DNA of 40,980 nt from Massilia sp. HP4 (GCF_005222695.1 NZ_STGG01000002.1:1-40980), one strand, 5' to 3'; shown: positions 1-7,093, counted from the stretch's first letter. Notes: generated by a model from the letters alone, not told the origin. Numbers and translations: made by a program.

Positions 1-61
1 AGTCTTGAAAACTGCCGACGGTGTGAGCCGTTCGTGAGTTCGAATCTCACCGCTTCCGCCA
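1..61 (+). tRNA. 3' part of tRNA-Ser(UGA); left attachment site (attL)
   Basis: The window opens inside an anticodon arm: the loop CTTGAAA gives anticodon TGA. A long serine-type variable arm, a T-arm (GTGAG/CTCAC around TTCGAAT), the 3' acceptor strand, discriminator G and an encoded CCA follow. The same 61 bases recur exactly at 40920-40980. The 5' half must lie upstream of the window, so this copy would keep the functional tRNA while the far copy is the duplicated fragment. Integration into tRNA 3' ends is usual for tyrosine integrases. Confidence 0.93.
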
Positions 62-73
62 GTTTTCACGATC

Positions 74-101
74 AAGCCGTTGATTTTCGACGGCTTTTTT
101 G
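74..101 (+). terminator. Rho-independent terminator after tRNA-Ser
   Basis: AAGCCGT and ACGGCTT form a 7-bp stem around a 9-base loop, followed by a T-run on the plus strand. It lies 13 bases after the CCA end, so it would end the tRNA transcript. It is within the element, so the phage supplies the host tRNA with a new terminator on integration. Confidence 0.8.
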
Positions 102-159
102 TTTCTGCGAACCGGAATTTTCGGTGCTGGTTTTTACAATTTTCAGCCATCATTTTACA

Positions 160-184
160 AGTTGCGGAGACGATCTCCGCAACT
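160..184. repeat. Perfect 11-bp hairpin downstream of int
   Basis: AGTTGCGGAGA, CGA and TCTCCGCAACT form a perfect inverted repeat with a 3-base loop. It starts 8 bases beyond the integrase stop codon. No T-run follows on the minus strand, so it is not a canonical terminator. It may stabilise the int mRNA 3' end, or it may be a protein-binding site, because its core TGCGGAGACGAT recurs near attR. Confidence 0.7.
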
Positions 185-191
185 CCCGCCC

Positions 192-1250
192 CTATCTCGT
201 CGGCTTGACGAGCTCCCCGACCCTCCGGTAGACCTTCTGCGTGATCTGCTTATCCGTGTGTCCAAGCAGCTTGCTCGCGTCGTCCAGGCTGGCAATTTCG
301 CTCGCTGCCTTGGGCCTGATATCGCGAAACTGGAATGCCCTGATGCGCCGCGCCAGGTCCTCGCTGCGGGCTTTATCGGCCAGGGCGGCGGCCGCCGTGC
401 GCGCTGCTTCGAATCGATCCCGAAGCATCTTCGCCGTCAACGCCTGGCCTTCCTCGGTGCACACGAGCGCGCCGCTCATCGCCTTCACCGGCCGCGCCAT
501 CAGTCGATCCACGCATGCCCCTAACTGAGTAGGCTGGCCATCGACATGCAGGCGGATCCGCAGCGCGTGCCGCGTCTTGTTCTGGAGCACGTGCAGTTCA
601 TCGTTCTTGATGTCGACCGCGCGCATCTTCAGGACGTCTGCCGGCCGCTGGCCCGAGAGGTAGGCGAGGTCCATCGCGTCGCGCAGCGCCTGGCTGCCGG
701 CGAGGTGCACCGCGTCCCAGACGTCGGCCTCTGCGTAGTAGTCGCGCGGCGCTTCCTTGTTCTTCCGCACCCCGCGGCACGGGTTGTCCTTCTGGGTGAA
801 TCCCCACTCGCGCGCCATGTTGAAGACGTGGGAGAGGAGGGCGATCTCACGGTTCGCCCGGACTGGAGCCGACCGCGCATCGCGGTAGCGTGCGATATGC
901 TGTGGCAGGATCGCATCGATCGGAGCCGGGTCGAACACGGCGCGCAGCTTCGACAGGCAGAGCATGTTCTCGCGCTGCGTCGACGGCTTCTTCTTCGGTA
1001 GGATGTCTCGCACGTACTGGTCGAACACATACTTCATCAGCGATGCATCCGACGGCGTCTCGGCGCACTCGAGCTCGGCCCATTTTCGTTTTGCGGCCAC
1101 CAGGTCGGTCCCCAGCGGGATCTCGATCCGCCGGCCGTCCGGACCTCGCCCGTTATAGTAATAGCCGATCCAGACCTTGCCGGACTTCAGTGTCTTTTTT
1201 CGCGCAAGCATGCGCGGTGGCAATTTCTTGCCACTCGTTTTCGGTCTCAT
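192..1250 (-). CDS. int: Tyrosine recombinase (phage integrase)
   Basis: This 352-aa site-specific recombinase would join the phage attachment site to the host tRNA-Ser gene and help reverse the reaction at excision. Catalytic-domain motifs are visible: Arg202 in GQRPADVL, Lys225, an R-D-I-R box at 309-312 (Arg replaces the more usual His, as in some phage integrases), His331 in LGH, and nucleophile Tyr341. Residues 15-60 are basic with a short beta-rich segment, suggesting an arm-type DNA-binding region. Residues 70-165 look like the core-binding SAM-like domain. Its stop lies 131 bases from attL, the expected place. It is the last gene of the leftward operon, 10 bases after the DUF4224 gene. 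Confidence 0.95.
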   Translation of the reverse strand: MRPKTSGKKLPPRMLARKKTLKSGKVWIGYYYNGRGPDGRRIEIPLGTDLVAAKRKWAELECAETPSDASLMKYVFDQYVRDILPKKKPSTQRENMLCLSKLRAVFDPAPIDAILPQHIARYRDARSAPVRANREIALLSHVFNMAREWGFTQKDNPCRGVRKNKEAPRDYYAEADVWDAVHLAGSQALRDAMDLAYLSGQRPADVLKMRAVDIKNDELHVLQNKTRHALRIRLHVDGQPTQLGACVDRLMARPVKAMSGALVCTEEGQALTAKMLRDRFEAARTAAAALADKARSEDLARRIRAFQFRDIRPKAASEIASLDDASKLLGHTDKQITQKVYRRVGELVKPTR

Positions 1251-1260
1251 TGCCTACCTG

Positions 1261-1521
1261 TTATTGAACCTTCGAGAAGTCAGGCTGCCAGCCGCCCGCG
1301 TCCGCTGGCGCCGCCAATAGCGCCGGGTTGATGCCAGCCAGCTTCAGTCGAGCATACAGCCGCCCGATGATCGGGACGCCGGCGCGGTTCTGGATGAAAA
1401 GCCATCCGTTGCGCGTCAGCCACTCGATCTGATCGCCCGCGCGCTTACATCCGGAGATATCACTCACCTCGTCGGCCGTCAGCGTCTCGGACGGGATGGC
1501 CAGTTCAAATATTGCGCTCAT
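1261..1521 (-). CDS. DUF4224 family protein, possible excisionase
   Basis: This 86-aa protein has the DUF4224 pattern: an N-terminal LTADEVSDISGCKR segment, then a W-L-T-R-N-G-W core. The family is often found beside phage integrases. Its helix-turn-helix-like segment and position directly upstream of int make it the best local candidate for a recombination directionality factor (Xis). That role is inferred from position and size only. The start overlaps the stop of the upstream gene by 4 bases (ATGA), suggesting coupled translation. Confidence 0.8.
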   Translation of the reverse strand: MSAIFELAIPSETLTADEVSDISGCKRAGDQIEWLTRNGWLFIQNRAGVPIIGRLYARLKLAGINPALLAAPADAGGWQPDFSKVQ

Positions 1522-1709
1522 GCGCTGCCTCCATTCTTAATATTGCGCGCTAATCCTTGGTAGCACTTGCTGTGAAACGCGCGCTTCTCCAGGCGCCCGC
1601 CGCCCGGCACCGGCGCGCGAACATACTGCTGGCCAGCCTGAACGGTCAGGCCGCAGAAGGCGCAGCGGTGGTCGCGCCGCGCGGTGTGCGTGATGCTGTC
1701 GAGGGTCAC
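1518..1709 (-). CDS. Small putative zinc-binding protein
   Basis: This 63-aa basic protein has a C-x2-C pair (residues 16 and 19) and a later H-x2-C pair (46 and 49). Together these could bind one zinc ion, as in small treble-clef or PARP-like fingers. It overlaps both neighbours by 4 bases (ATGA junctions), which supports it as a real member of the leftward operon. I recognise no named family. A nucleic-acid-binding role is only a guess from charge and the likely zinc site. Confidence 0.7.
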   Translation of the reverse strand: MTLDSITHTARRDHRCAFCGLTVQAGQQYVRAPVPGGGRLEKRAFHSKCYQGLARNIKNGGSA

Positions 1710-2233
1710 TGGACACCTCCGGCCACCGCGCGCCGCGCCCGATCCGTCGCCACCGCATCGCGCTGGCCCTGGCGGAACTGCTCGGCGGTGTAGGCTGGAA
1801 CCTCCTGGCCGTCGATCATGCCGAGGCCCAGCGAGTCCGGCAGCGGTGGCAGAGCTTCGTCGTCCACCTCAGCTCTCTTCGAGCTCTCTGCATTCTCTCT
1901 TTCGTGCACATGCTTAAGAGAGGGCTCAGCAGGGCGAGAAGCAAGGGCGGCGCGCGCCACGGCAACGCCGGCGGCGAAGGCTTCGGCCTGGTCGCACACG
2001 GCGCCAGTGCTATACAGGCCATCGCCGATATACACCGCCGACTCGCCGCGCTGCGACATCCAGCGCTCAAACTCGTGACGCACGTCCACCTCGGGCGCGG
2101 TGCTGGGCGATGGCGGGGTGGCGCGCACTTCTTTGCCGCATACGCCGCCGCCACAGGCGCACGAACCGCCGCGCCGGTAGCAGTTGCGGTCATGCGTGTA
2201 ACCGCCGCCCATTCCTTTTGAAGTATCAGCCAT
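1706..2233 (-). CDS. Hypothetical phage accessory protein, Cys-rich N terminus
   Basis: The protein is 175 aa. The frame stays open further upstream, but ATG at 2233 is preferred: it has a GGGAG ribosome site about 7 bases upstream and overlaps the previous stop by only 8 bases. A longer start would cover over 200 bases of the upstream gene. Residues 8-33 are rich in Gly and Cys (a C-x-C-x4-C cluster), perhaps metal-binding. The middle has an FERWMSQRG-like segment and an Ala-rich helix. The C terminus (YTAEQFRQGQRDAV) resembles segments common in Ea-type phage accessory proteins. Function unknown. Confidence 0.7.
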   Translation of the reverse strand: MADTSKGMGGGYTHDRNCYRRGGSCACGGGVCGKEVRATPPSPSTAPEVDVRHEFERWMSQRGESAVYIGDGLYSTGAVCDQAEAFAAGVAVARAALASRPAEPSLKHVHERENAESSKRAEVDDEALPPLPDSLGLGMIDGQEVPAYTAEQFRQGQRDAVATDRARRAVAGGVQ

Positions 2234-3521
2234 TTGATTCGCTCCCTTCCTGGCCGCCGTCGAGCTGGGCGGCGCGCTTGGCATCGGGGTAGCAGCCATG
2301 GGTCTTGTAGAACTTGGCCTCGTATTCCGACCTGAACCACTTGCTCGATGCAATGCCCCAGGCTTCATCGGTCTTGATTTGGCCGCAATCCTGGCAGACC
2401 ACATGCGTATAGAGAGCCGTCGTGTTTCGGTGCGAGCACGACGCTTCCGGCGCACCGGCGGCGCTCATCGAGCTATCCGGAATTTTCGGAGAGCTGCCGG
2501 GGTCGGTAGGGGCGGCGGCGATCATGGCGCAATAGATCAATCCAATGCTGTTCACAGGGTCGTAGCGCATCTTCTGGCCGATGTAGGTCATCTGGTCAGT
2601 CGGTTCATCCGGCACCAGCTTCCAGTCGGCCAGCGCGCCAGGTGCTGCGGCTTGCTGGGCGCGCTTAAGGTCGCCCATCAAATCCCACGCCTCATGCTTC
2701 GACAGGAAGTCGTGCAGAGGCTTGTAGAAGGGCGCTTGCTGGGCGAACAGCAGCTCGCGCGCGGCCTCGTCCTTTCGCCCCAGCGCCTCCCAGTACGCGG
2801 CCTCGGCGCGGTCATAGGCATCGTGCTTGCGGTCGCCGATGTGCAGCAGGGCGCGCAACTCGTCATCCTTCCAATACGTGCCGCCCTCATCCTCGGGCGC
2901 GCCGGATTTGCTCCAGCCGATGCAGTCCGAGAACGGGTCTTCGGAGCTTTGGCCGAGGATCACGGCGAGCGCTTCTTCGCGGCCCTGTGCGCGGTAGTCG
3001 AGCGGGGTAAGCGCCGGTGCGCCTTGGGACTGAGCGGCGAGGGCCTTCTTTGCAATTGCAGCAGCGCAACCGCTGTCCATGTCAGCTATTTCGGCCAGTG
3101 CCGCCCGATATCCCTGTGCGCCGCTCTCTGCATGCTGGGCGGCTGGTGGGTGCTTGTAGAGCTTGGTTCCGACAGGCAGCAGCACGTCGATTTCGTCGTT
3201 GTAGCCATCTCGCGAGTATTTATCGGTGACGCACGCCACCGGCTCGGCTTGCGGCGCCTCGCCCTCTGGCTGGGCGTGGCGAGCAAGGGTGATCAGGGCC
3301 AGCACGGCGGCAGGGTTGGCGGCTGCGATGAATGCTGCGTCGGGGGTCCTGTTATCGCCGTAGACATCGGCCAATGGGATAACGAACCCGTATGACTGGT
3401 CATCTTCGTCACTTACAGGCCCGATCGTGTAACTGCTGTCTTTTTTCCATGGACCCGGCGTTGCTGCGCGCGCCAGCGCTTCCAGGCGGTTCAGGTCAGG
3501 CAGTTCAGTTGGATTGCTCAT
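2226..3521 (-). CDS. Ea22-like phage accessory protein
   Basis: This 431-aa protein is a mosaic of pieces seen in Ea22-like and related proteins of lambdoid left arms. It has an ATPGPW segment near the N terminus and D-A-x-F-I-A-A-A-N-P near 80. It also has a LPVGTKLYKHP segment and a WKLVPDEPTDQM segment near 315. Near the C terminus lie a CSHRN...CQDCG motif and an EYEAKFYKTHG stretch. Such proteins lie in dispensable regions and have no established biochemical role. The start at 3521 has an AAGGGGA ribosome site 6-8 bases upstream. The start overlaps the upstream stop by 4 bases. Confidence 0.82.
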   Translation of the reverse strand: MSNPTELPDLNRLEALARAATPGPWKKDSSYTIGPVSDEDDQSYGFVIPLADVYGDNRTPDAAFIAAANPAAVLALITLARHAQPEGEAPQAEPVACVTDKYSRDGYNDEIDVLLPVGTKLYKHPPAAQHAESGAQGYRAALAEIADMDSGCAAAIAKKALAAQSQGAPALTPLDYRAQGREEALAVILGQSSEDPFSDCIGWSKSGAPEDEGGTYWKDDELRALLHIGDRKHDAYDRAEAAYWEALGRKDEAARELLFAQQAPFYKPLHDFLSKHEAWDLMGDLKRAQQAAAPGALADWKLVPDEPTDQMTYIGQKMRYDPVNSIGLIYCAMIAAAPTDPGSSPKIPDSSMSAAGAPEASCSHRNTTALYTHVVCQDCGQIKTDEAWGIASSKWFRSEYEAKFYKTHGCYPDAKRAAQLDGGQEGSESNG

Positions 3522-4504
3522 TTCGATTCCCCTTTCGGTGCCCACAGCACAGCGCGCTCCTTGTCGATGACCTGATCAATCAGGTCCTTCGGCATCGGCT
3601 CGCCTTCGTAATGAGCTGCGTCCATGGCTTCAAGCACAGCCTCCGGCATGCGCTCGTGACCGTGCTGGCACAGCCAGCGATACCGCGCCGCGTCCAGTGC
3701 ATCAGCGGCTGGCGCCTGCTGTACTACTGCTGGCGCAGCGGGGGCCGCAACGAAAGGCGGCTTCGCGTTGCGCATCGCGGCGTTCCACAGGCGCTTCGCG
3801 TGCCATGCCGGGTCATGGAAGTTGACGTCGCCGTTGTAGTTCGCTTGGACGTATTCGAGGAATCCGGGCGGCGGCGCGATGTCGTAGGTCCACGCCGAAG
3901 CGCCTTTGAGCGCGCTTTCGATCACCATAAGTGCACCCGGCACGTCCTGCGGCTGCGACCCATCAAGCAGTCGGCGCACGACGCGCAGCGAATCTTCCGG
4001 CACCGCTACCTGACCGGCTTGTGCCGCGACAGGGGCGGCGGCAAGCGTCTCTTTCACCTGACGGACCTTGCGCATTGCAGTGACGGCTCCGCGCGTAGGG
4101 ATGGGAAGATCGTGGGCCCATGAGTAGACCTCGTCCAGGCTATCAATCAGCGCGACAACGTCGAGGCATACTAGGCCGACCAGGTCAGCGTGAGGCGCTG
4201 GCGCCGCGCCGGCTTCGACGATCTCCATCACCTGCACGCGCTCGTGCTTCTCGCCGGCGTGAGGGAAGGTGCTGCCGACCGGCCCCACAGTGCCGTGGTT
4301 CGCGCTGGTGAGCAGGATCGCCCAGGTGCGCGGCACGGCGGCGCGCGCCGGCAGGGCGTACAGCTTATCGCCGACCTGCGGCATGTTCTTGCGATCGAGC
4401 CAGCGCACGGACGGCTTGACGCCATCGACTCCATCAACGTAGCCCTGGAACTCGCCGACTGCGCGCGGCGCGGCGCCGGCGGCGCGGGTGATTGCTTGAT
4501 CCAT
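3518..4504 (-). CDS. Ea22-type hypothetical protein
   Basis: This protein of about 328 aa shares a P-x-VG-x-KLY-x2-P motif with the next gene (here PQVGDKLYALP), hinting at common modular ancestry. Its C-terminal part contains DAARYRWLCQHG, also typical of these left-arm accessory proteins. There are two possible starts, 4507 and 4504. I chose 4504 because GAGGAG is then 7 bases upstream rather than 4. The frame is open further upstream, but that part has the biased composition of a shadow of the preceding genes. Function unknown. Confidence 0.72.
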   Translation of the reverse strand: MDQAITRAAGAAPRAVGEFQGYVDGVDGVKPSVRWLDRKNMPQVGDKLYALPARAAVPRTWAILLTSANHGTVGPVGSTFPHAGEKHERVQVMEIVEAGAAPAPHADLVGLVCLDVVALIDSLDEVYSWAHDLPIPTRGAVTAMRKVRQVKETLAAAPVAAQAGQVAVPEDSLRVVRRLLDGSQPQDVPGALMVIESALKGASAWTYDIAPPPGFLEYVQANYNGDVNFHDPAWHAKRLWNAAMRNAKPPFVAAPAAPAVVQQAPAADALDAARYRWLCQHGHERMPEAVLEAMDAAHYEGEPMPKDLIDQVIDKERAVLWAPKGESK

Positions 4505-4701
4505 CATTTCTCTCCTCGATGTATGCGGCGCGCGGGCGGCGGCGCCAGTTTCTTTTTCAGTTTGTCGCGCTGGGCCTCGATCAGGCTGATCATCGCGTGT
4601 GCTTGGGCGATCTCGGCGCGCGCTGCGCCCAGCTCGTCGTACAGGTGGCGCGCCAGCCGCTCGGGGCACTGGTAGGTGACGCGCAGGGCTTCGAAGCTCA
4701 C
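4504..4701 (-). CDS. Small coiled-coil hypothetical protein
   Basis: This 65-aa protein is mostly predicted helix (residues 12-52, regularly spaced Leu, Ala and Ile with charged residues) and ends in a basic, proline-containing tail. A short coiled coil is likely. It overlaps the upstream gene by 4 bases and its stop overlaps the next start, in keeping with the rest of the operon. No family recognised. Confidence 0.62.
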   Translation of the reverse strand: MSFEALRVTYQCPERLARHLYDELGAARAEIAQAHAMISLIEAQRDKLKKKLAPPPARRIHRGEK

Positions 4702-4826
4702 TTTCCGCGCGCTCCGAAAAGCTCGACCGCTTCGCGCTGCGCCAGGGCCTCATCGGCGCGCTGGACCTCGGCCACGATGATCAGGAACGCCAGCACGAAG
4801 GCCAGGGCCTGGCCGATCCGGCGCAT
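4698..4826 (-). CDS. Small single-pass membrane protein
   Basis: This 42-aa protein has one hydrophobic segment (QALAFVLAFLIIVAEV, about residues 6-21) and a charged C-terminal helix. The start at 4826 overlaps the stop of the preceding mini-gene (TGATG) and the stop overlaps the next start. A longer reading from 4898 exists but would cover most of the upstream mini-gene. Small membrane proteins in phage left arms sometimes act on the host envelope or in exclusion. Nothing here proves that. Confidence 0.5.
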   Translation of the reverse strand: MRRIGQALAFVLAFLIIVAEVQRADEALAQREAVELFGARGK

Positions 4827-4927
4827 CACAGCGGCCACCCGTTCACGATCGCCGCGGTGCAGGTGCCGACCAGGGCCAGGACCTTGGCGCATTGCCACTT
4901 GATGGCGCGGAGTTGGTGTTCGCTCAT
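4826..4927 (-). CDS. Mini-gene, 33-aa protein
   Basis: This very short reading frame encodes MSEHQLRAIKWQCAKVL and a hydrophobic stretch (LALVGTCTAAIV). It is supported by tiling: its ATG overlaps the upstream stop by 4 bases and its stop overlaps the downstream ATG by 1 base, the pattern seen along the whole operon. It is too short for family assignment. Confidence 0.45.
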   Translation of the reverse strand: MSEHQLRAIKWQCAKVLALVGTCTAAIVNGWPL

Positions 4928-5310
4928 GGCCGGGCCGCCGTTTCTCGCGCCACTTCGCGCATGCCGCTGATCGCCTTTTCGGTGGCCGCCTTGATGCGGT
5001 CCAGGTGCAGCCGAGCTTCGAGGATCTTGGCCAGAGAGGTGCGCGCCAGGTCGTCCACTGGCACGGTGAACAGCGTGAGCAGCTCGAACTGTTCCGGCGC
5101 CTCGCGCACTATCTGCAGGCGCTCTTGCGTCTTGATCATGTCCCACAGGGGGAAATCCCGGTCGCGCGACCGGAATAGGTAGACGACGCTCGAGGCCGGC
5201 AGCGGCGTGCCGTCTTCGTCCCAATCCAGGCGGCGCGCGGCGGGCGGCATGTCGTCGACGCGGCGCTGCAGCGCGTCGGTATCCGGTGCTGGAAGGCTGG
5301 TGCTGGTCAT
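4924..5310 (-). CDS. Hypothetical phage protein
   Basis: This 128-aa acidic-to-neutral protein has a mixed core (VVYLFRSRDRDFPLWDMI at about 42-59) and a helical C-terminal half (LHLDRIKAATEKAISGMREV). The start at 5310 has GAGGAG about 9 bases upstream and overlaps the stop of the preceding small gene by 4 bases. No named family recognised. Confidence 0.68.
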   Translation of the reverse strand: MTSTSLPAPDTDALQRRVDDMPPAARRLDWDEDGTPLPASSVVYLFRSRDRDFPLWDMIKTQERLQIVREAPEQFELLTLFTVPVDDLARTSLAKILEARLHLDRIKAATEKAISGMREVARETAARP

Positions 5311-5480
5311 TTTGTGGAGCTCCTCGGGCTGGCGTTGGCGAAAGACTTCTCGACGGCGGTCTCGCGCTGGTAGCGGCTCGACTGCGCATTGACGCGCGAC
5401 TGGCGAACCGCCTCACGGTCGGCCGGCGTCATGGCGAGCCAGTCGGCGCTGGGCGCGCGGCGGCGTTTATTCGTGGCCAT
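5307..5480 (-). CDS. Small basic hypothetical protein, 57 aa
   Basis: An AGGAGG ribosome site 7 bases before ATG 5480 is one of the best in the operon. The product begins MATNKRRRAPSADWLAMT and is Arg-rich and probably helical (TPADREAVRQSRVNAQSSRY). Its stop overlaps the next start (ATGA). The basic N terminus suggests nucleic-acid contact, but no family is recognised. Confidence 0.65.
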   Translation of the reverse strand: MATNKRRRAPSADWLAMTPADREAVRQSRVNAQSSRYQRETAVEKSFANASPRSSTK

Positions 5481-5514
5481 GTTCAATTCCTCCTGGTGCT
5501 GGGCGCGGGCCCGG

Positions 5515-5652
5515 TTAGAGTTCGACCATCACGGTGACGCCCAGGGCGCCATCGTCATAGGCAGCGTTTTGCAGATCCTCGGCATCGCCGATGGCGGTGT
5601 AGGAATAGGGCGGCGCGTCAGGCGCGGTGCGGACGGTGATGCGGAAGCACAT
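5515..5652 (-). CDS. Small hypothetical protein, 45 aa
   Basis: ATG 5652 has a GAGGAA ribosome site about 7 bases upstream. The product is a short acidic protein (MCFRITVRTAPD...YTAIGDAEDL...VTVMVEL) with alternating beta-like segments. It lies 9 bases after the stop of the 157-aa gene and 34 bases before the next start. Function unknown. Confidence 0.6.
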   Translation of the reverse strand: MCFRITVRTAPDAPPYSYTAIGDAEDLQNAAYDDGALGVTVMVEL

Positions 5653-5661
5653 GGCGGTTCC

Positions 5662-6135
5662 TCACTTCGTGGTTTTCGCCCGGGCGCCGGGCCGGCGGCG
5701 CGAAGTCGCGCGGGTTGGGTAGAGCGCGGCTGCTTCGTCGCGCTGCTCGGTCAGCATCTGGATCGCGGCCCGCGTGATCGCGGCCATGATCGCGGCATCG
5801 CGGTCTGGGTGTGCGCCGTAGTGCTCGGTGACGCCGCGGCGGCCGGTGCCGTAGCCGACTGTGACCGTGCATTCCTCGTAGTCGTGGCGAACGCTCAGCG
5901 CGTGCTTGATGGCCAGGGCGCCGGCATCTCGCTGGTTGCGGCGGAATGCTGGCAGCGGCGCTGGCGCGAAGCCGCACCAGCGCCCCTCCCGGTACGGCTC
6001 GCGCTGCTCGTACAGTGGGGAATCGCGCCACACAACGCTCGGTTTGCGGACGACGATCTTCCTGTCTAGGAGTAGCAGCTCGATCTCTTCGTCGATCGCC
6101 TGGGACAGGTATTCGGTGTCGTACTGCTGGGTCAT
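5662..6135 (-). CDS. Hypothetical phage left-operon protein
   Basis: This 157-aa protein starts at ATG 6135, with GAGGTG 7 bases upstream and a 4-base overlap with the previous gene. The N-terminal third is acidic and helical (EYLSQAIDEEIELLLL). A central Trp/Tyr-rich segment and a helical region (DRDAAIMAAITRAAIQML) follow, then a basic tail (SRRRPGARAK) that could contact nucleic acid. It is not a recognised recombination or anti-restriction protein. Confidence 0.72.
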   Translation of the reverse strand: MTQQYDTEYLSQAIDEEIELLLLDRKIVVRKPSVVWRDSPLYEQREPYREGRWCGFAPAPLPAFRRNQRDAGALAIKHALSVRHDYEECTVTVGYGTGRRGVTEHYGAHPDRDAAIMAAITRAAIQMLTEQRDEAAALYPTRATSRRRPGARAKTTK

Positions 6136-6341
6136 GCCGGCACCTCGCCGCTGTCGGCTGGGGATGCCTGCTTCGCAGCTGCGGCCATTTGCTCGATTCG
6201 CTCGAGCACGTCGTGAGGCTGCATGCCCACAACGAACGACAGCTTGATGATCAGCGCGATGAAGCGCTCGTCGCCTGCTTCGCGCGATGCCATGACCGTG
6301 GCGGCCATCTGCCCGAGCTGCTCCGTGGTGTATTTGCCCAT
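6132..6341 (-). CDS. First gene of the leftward operon, small helical protein
   Basis: This 69-aa protein is the first gene after PL, 52 bases downstream of the -10 box. A GGAGA ribosome site precedes ATG 6341. The sequence (TTEQLGQMAATVMASREAGDERF...FVVGMQPHDVLERIEQMAAAAK) is almost all helical. It has the position of lambda N but lacks the arginine-rich N terminus of N-type antiterminators, so I do not assign that role. Confidence 0.7.
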   Translation of the reverse strand: MGKYTTEQLGQMAATVMASREAGDERFIALIIKLSFVVGMQPHDVLERIEQMAAAAKQASPADSGEVPA

Positions 6342-6391
6342 ACTTTTCTCCAGTTCATCCGGCGCCCTGCTGGGCTCGGTTGCGATGGAGC

Positions 6392-6458
6392 TATCTTAAG
6401 TCAACTTAAGATACAAGGCAAGTGAGCTTAAGAAAATATTTTAAGTTTACTTAACACG
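6392..6458. promoter_or_regulatory. OL operator array, three sites
   Basis: Site 1 (6392-6413) is a perfect palindrome: TATCTTAAGT, CA, ACTTAAGATA. Site 2 (6414-6435) keeps one good half (GCTTAAGAAA). Site 3 (6437-6458) reads TATTTTAAGT, TT, ACTTAACACG. The centres are 22 and 23 bp apart. Site 1 covers the PL -10 box, and the others extend upstream over and beyond the -35. These are the likely binding sites of the S24 repressor at 8002-8751 and the Cro-like protein. Confidence 0.82.
6393..6421 (-). promoter_or_regulatory. PL, leftward early promoter
   Basis: Read on the minus strand, -35 TTGCCT and -10 TAAGAT are separated by exactly 17 bases. The -10 and spacer lie within the perfect operator at 6392-6413. 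PR at 8786-8814 has the same -10, the same spacing and an almost identical spacer (TCTTAAGTTGACT shared). Confidence 0.8.
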
Positions 6459-6467
6459 ACGGCCGAC

Positions 6468-6489
6468 AAAAAGCCCCGTCGTGCGGGGC
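6468..6489 (-). terminator. Terminator of the immunity-region transcript
   Basis: On the minus strand GCCCCG and CGGGGC form a 6-bp GC stem with a 5-base loop, followed by TTTTTG. It would stop transcripts from the repressor and PemK genes just before they reach OL/PL, like the lambda terminator after rexB. Confidence 0.82.
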
Positions 6490-6670
6490 AGTATTAAAGG
6501 ACTGATGTGTTGAGCTTGAGGTGGAAGTGCTTGACTGAAAAAGCAAGGGCCCCAACGAATGGGGCCCAGTAGACGCTACACTGGATTGCAATCTCCTATG
6601 TGCAACGGCCTCTTTCGAGGACTTTAGCCCGATGCTTGAAGCAGAGCGGGAACATTATTAGTGTAACTTG
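6490..6670 (-). ncRNA. Candidate structured RNA downstream of the PemK-like gene
   Basis: This 181-base segment lacks a convincing gene but holds four inverted repeats. The minus strand gives CCTC-GAAA-GAGG (6609-6620, a GNRA tetraloop). It also gives a nested CCCG/CGGG hairpin with inner TGCT/AGCA (6628-6650), CCAGT/ACTGG (6566-6584), and GGGCCCC/GGGGCCC (6547-6567) followed by a T-rich stretch. The tetraloop and the terminator at 6468 favour the minus strand, the strand of the toxin gene. It could be a 3' UTR-derived RNA or a toxin-associated RNA. I cannot match it to a known family. Confidence 0.45.
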
Positions 6671-7093
6671 TTAACCGTTTTTGGTCAAATGGCCCAACCC
6701 GATGCCGTGTGCCATCGCGCGCAAAATACATTCCAAATCAGCCGCAGAGACAACTCTATCATCATAGATGCGCACGCCTTTAGCATCCTTGCCGCGATGC
6801 ATCAATGTCAGGCGCCTGAAGGATAGTGTGTAGACCATGTCCGCCTTAACCCAATGGTATGGGGAGTCGTACGGTGCTGGTAGCACGGGATCGGTCTCAA
6901 GGCGGTAATGAAACGGACATTCTGGACGGGGAGGCGTGGTGCTCAAGGGTACGACTGTGCATAGATTGCCACGCGTGCGAAATCGAGGAGATACAACGAT
7001 GGCGGGGCGGCGCTTGGTCATCTCAGGCTCCTCCAGGAAGCTGAAATCGCAAATAACAATTGCGCCTTGTTGCGGGTGATGCTTGATAGCCAT
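6671..7093 (-). CDS. PemK/MazF-family toxin-like protein
   Basis: This 140-aa protein has the PemK/MazF signature. A G-A-I-V-I-C-D-F strand is followed by E-M-x-K-R-R-P-A-I-V-V-S-P at 24-36, a T-V-V-P-L-S-T strand at 46-52, and W-V-K-A-D near 82. Family members are usually sequence-specific endoribonucleases acting on mRNA. No antitoxin-sized gene adjoins it: 82 non-coding bases lie upstream, and the structured segment lies downstream. It lies in the lysogenic transcript between OL and OR and has a weak ribosome site. A prophage-maintenance or exclusion role is inference, and so is ribonuclease activity for this member. Confidence 0.8.
   Translation of the reverse strand: MAIKHHPQQGAIVICDFSFLEEPEMTKRRPAIVVSPRFRTRGNLCTVVPLSTTPPRPECPFHYRLETDPVLPAPYDSPYHWVKADMVYTLSFRRLTLMHRGKDAKGVRIYDDRVVSAADLECILRAMAHGIGLGHLTKNG

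Noticed and set aside
1706..2455. Longer 249-aa version of the Cys-rich left-arm gene
   Set aside because: The extra N terminus lies over the Ea22-like gene and has shadow composition; ATG 2233 has a good ribosome site.
5600..6232. Alternative 204-aa minus-strand frame
   Set aside because: It overlaps two better-supported genes, is Arg/Pro-rich in a shadow-like way and has no ribosome site.
6132..6341. N-like antiterminator as first gene of the left operon
   Set aside because: The position fits, but the protein lacks an arginine-rich RNA-binding segment and I saw no clear boxA/boxB pair downstream of PL.
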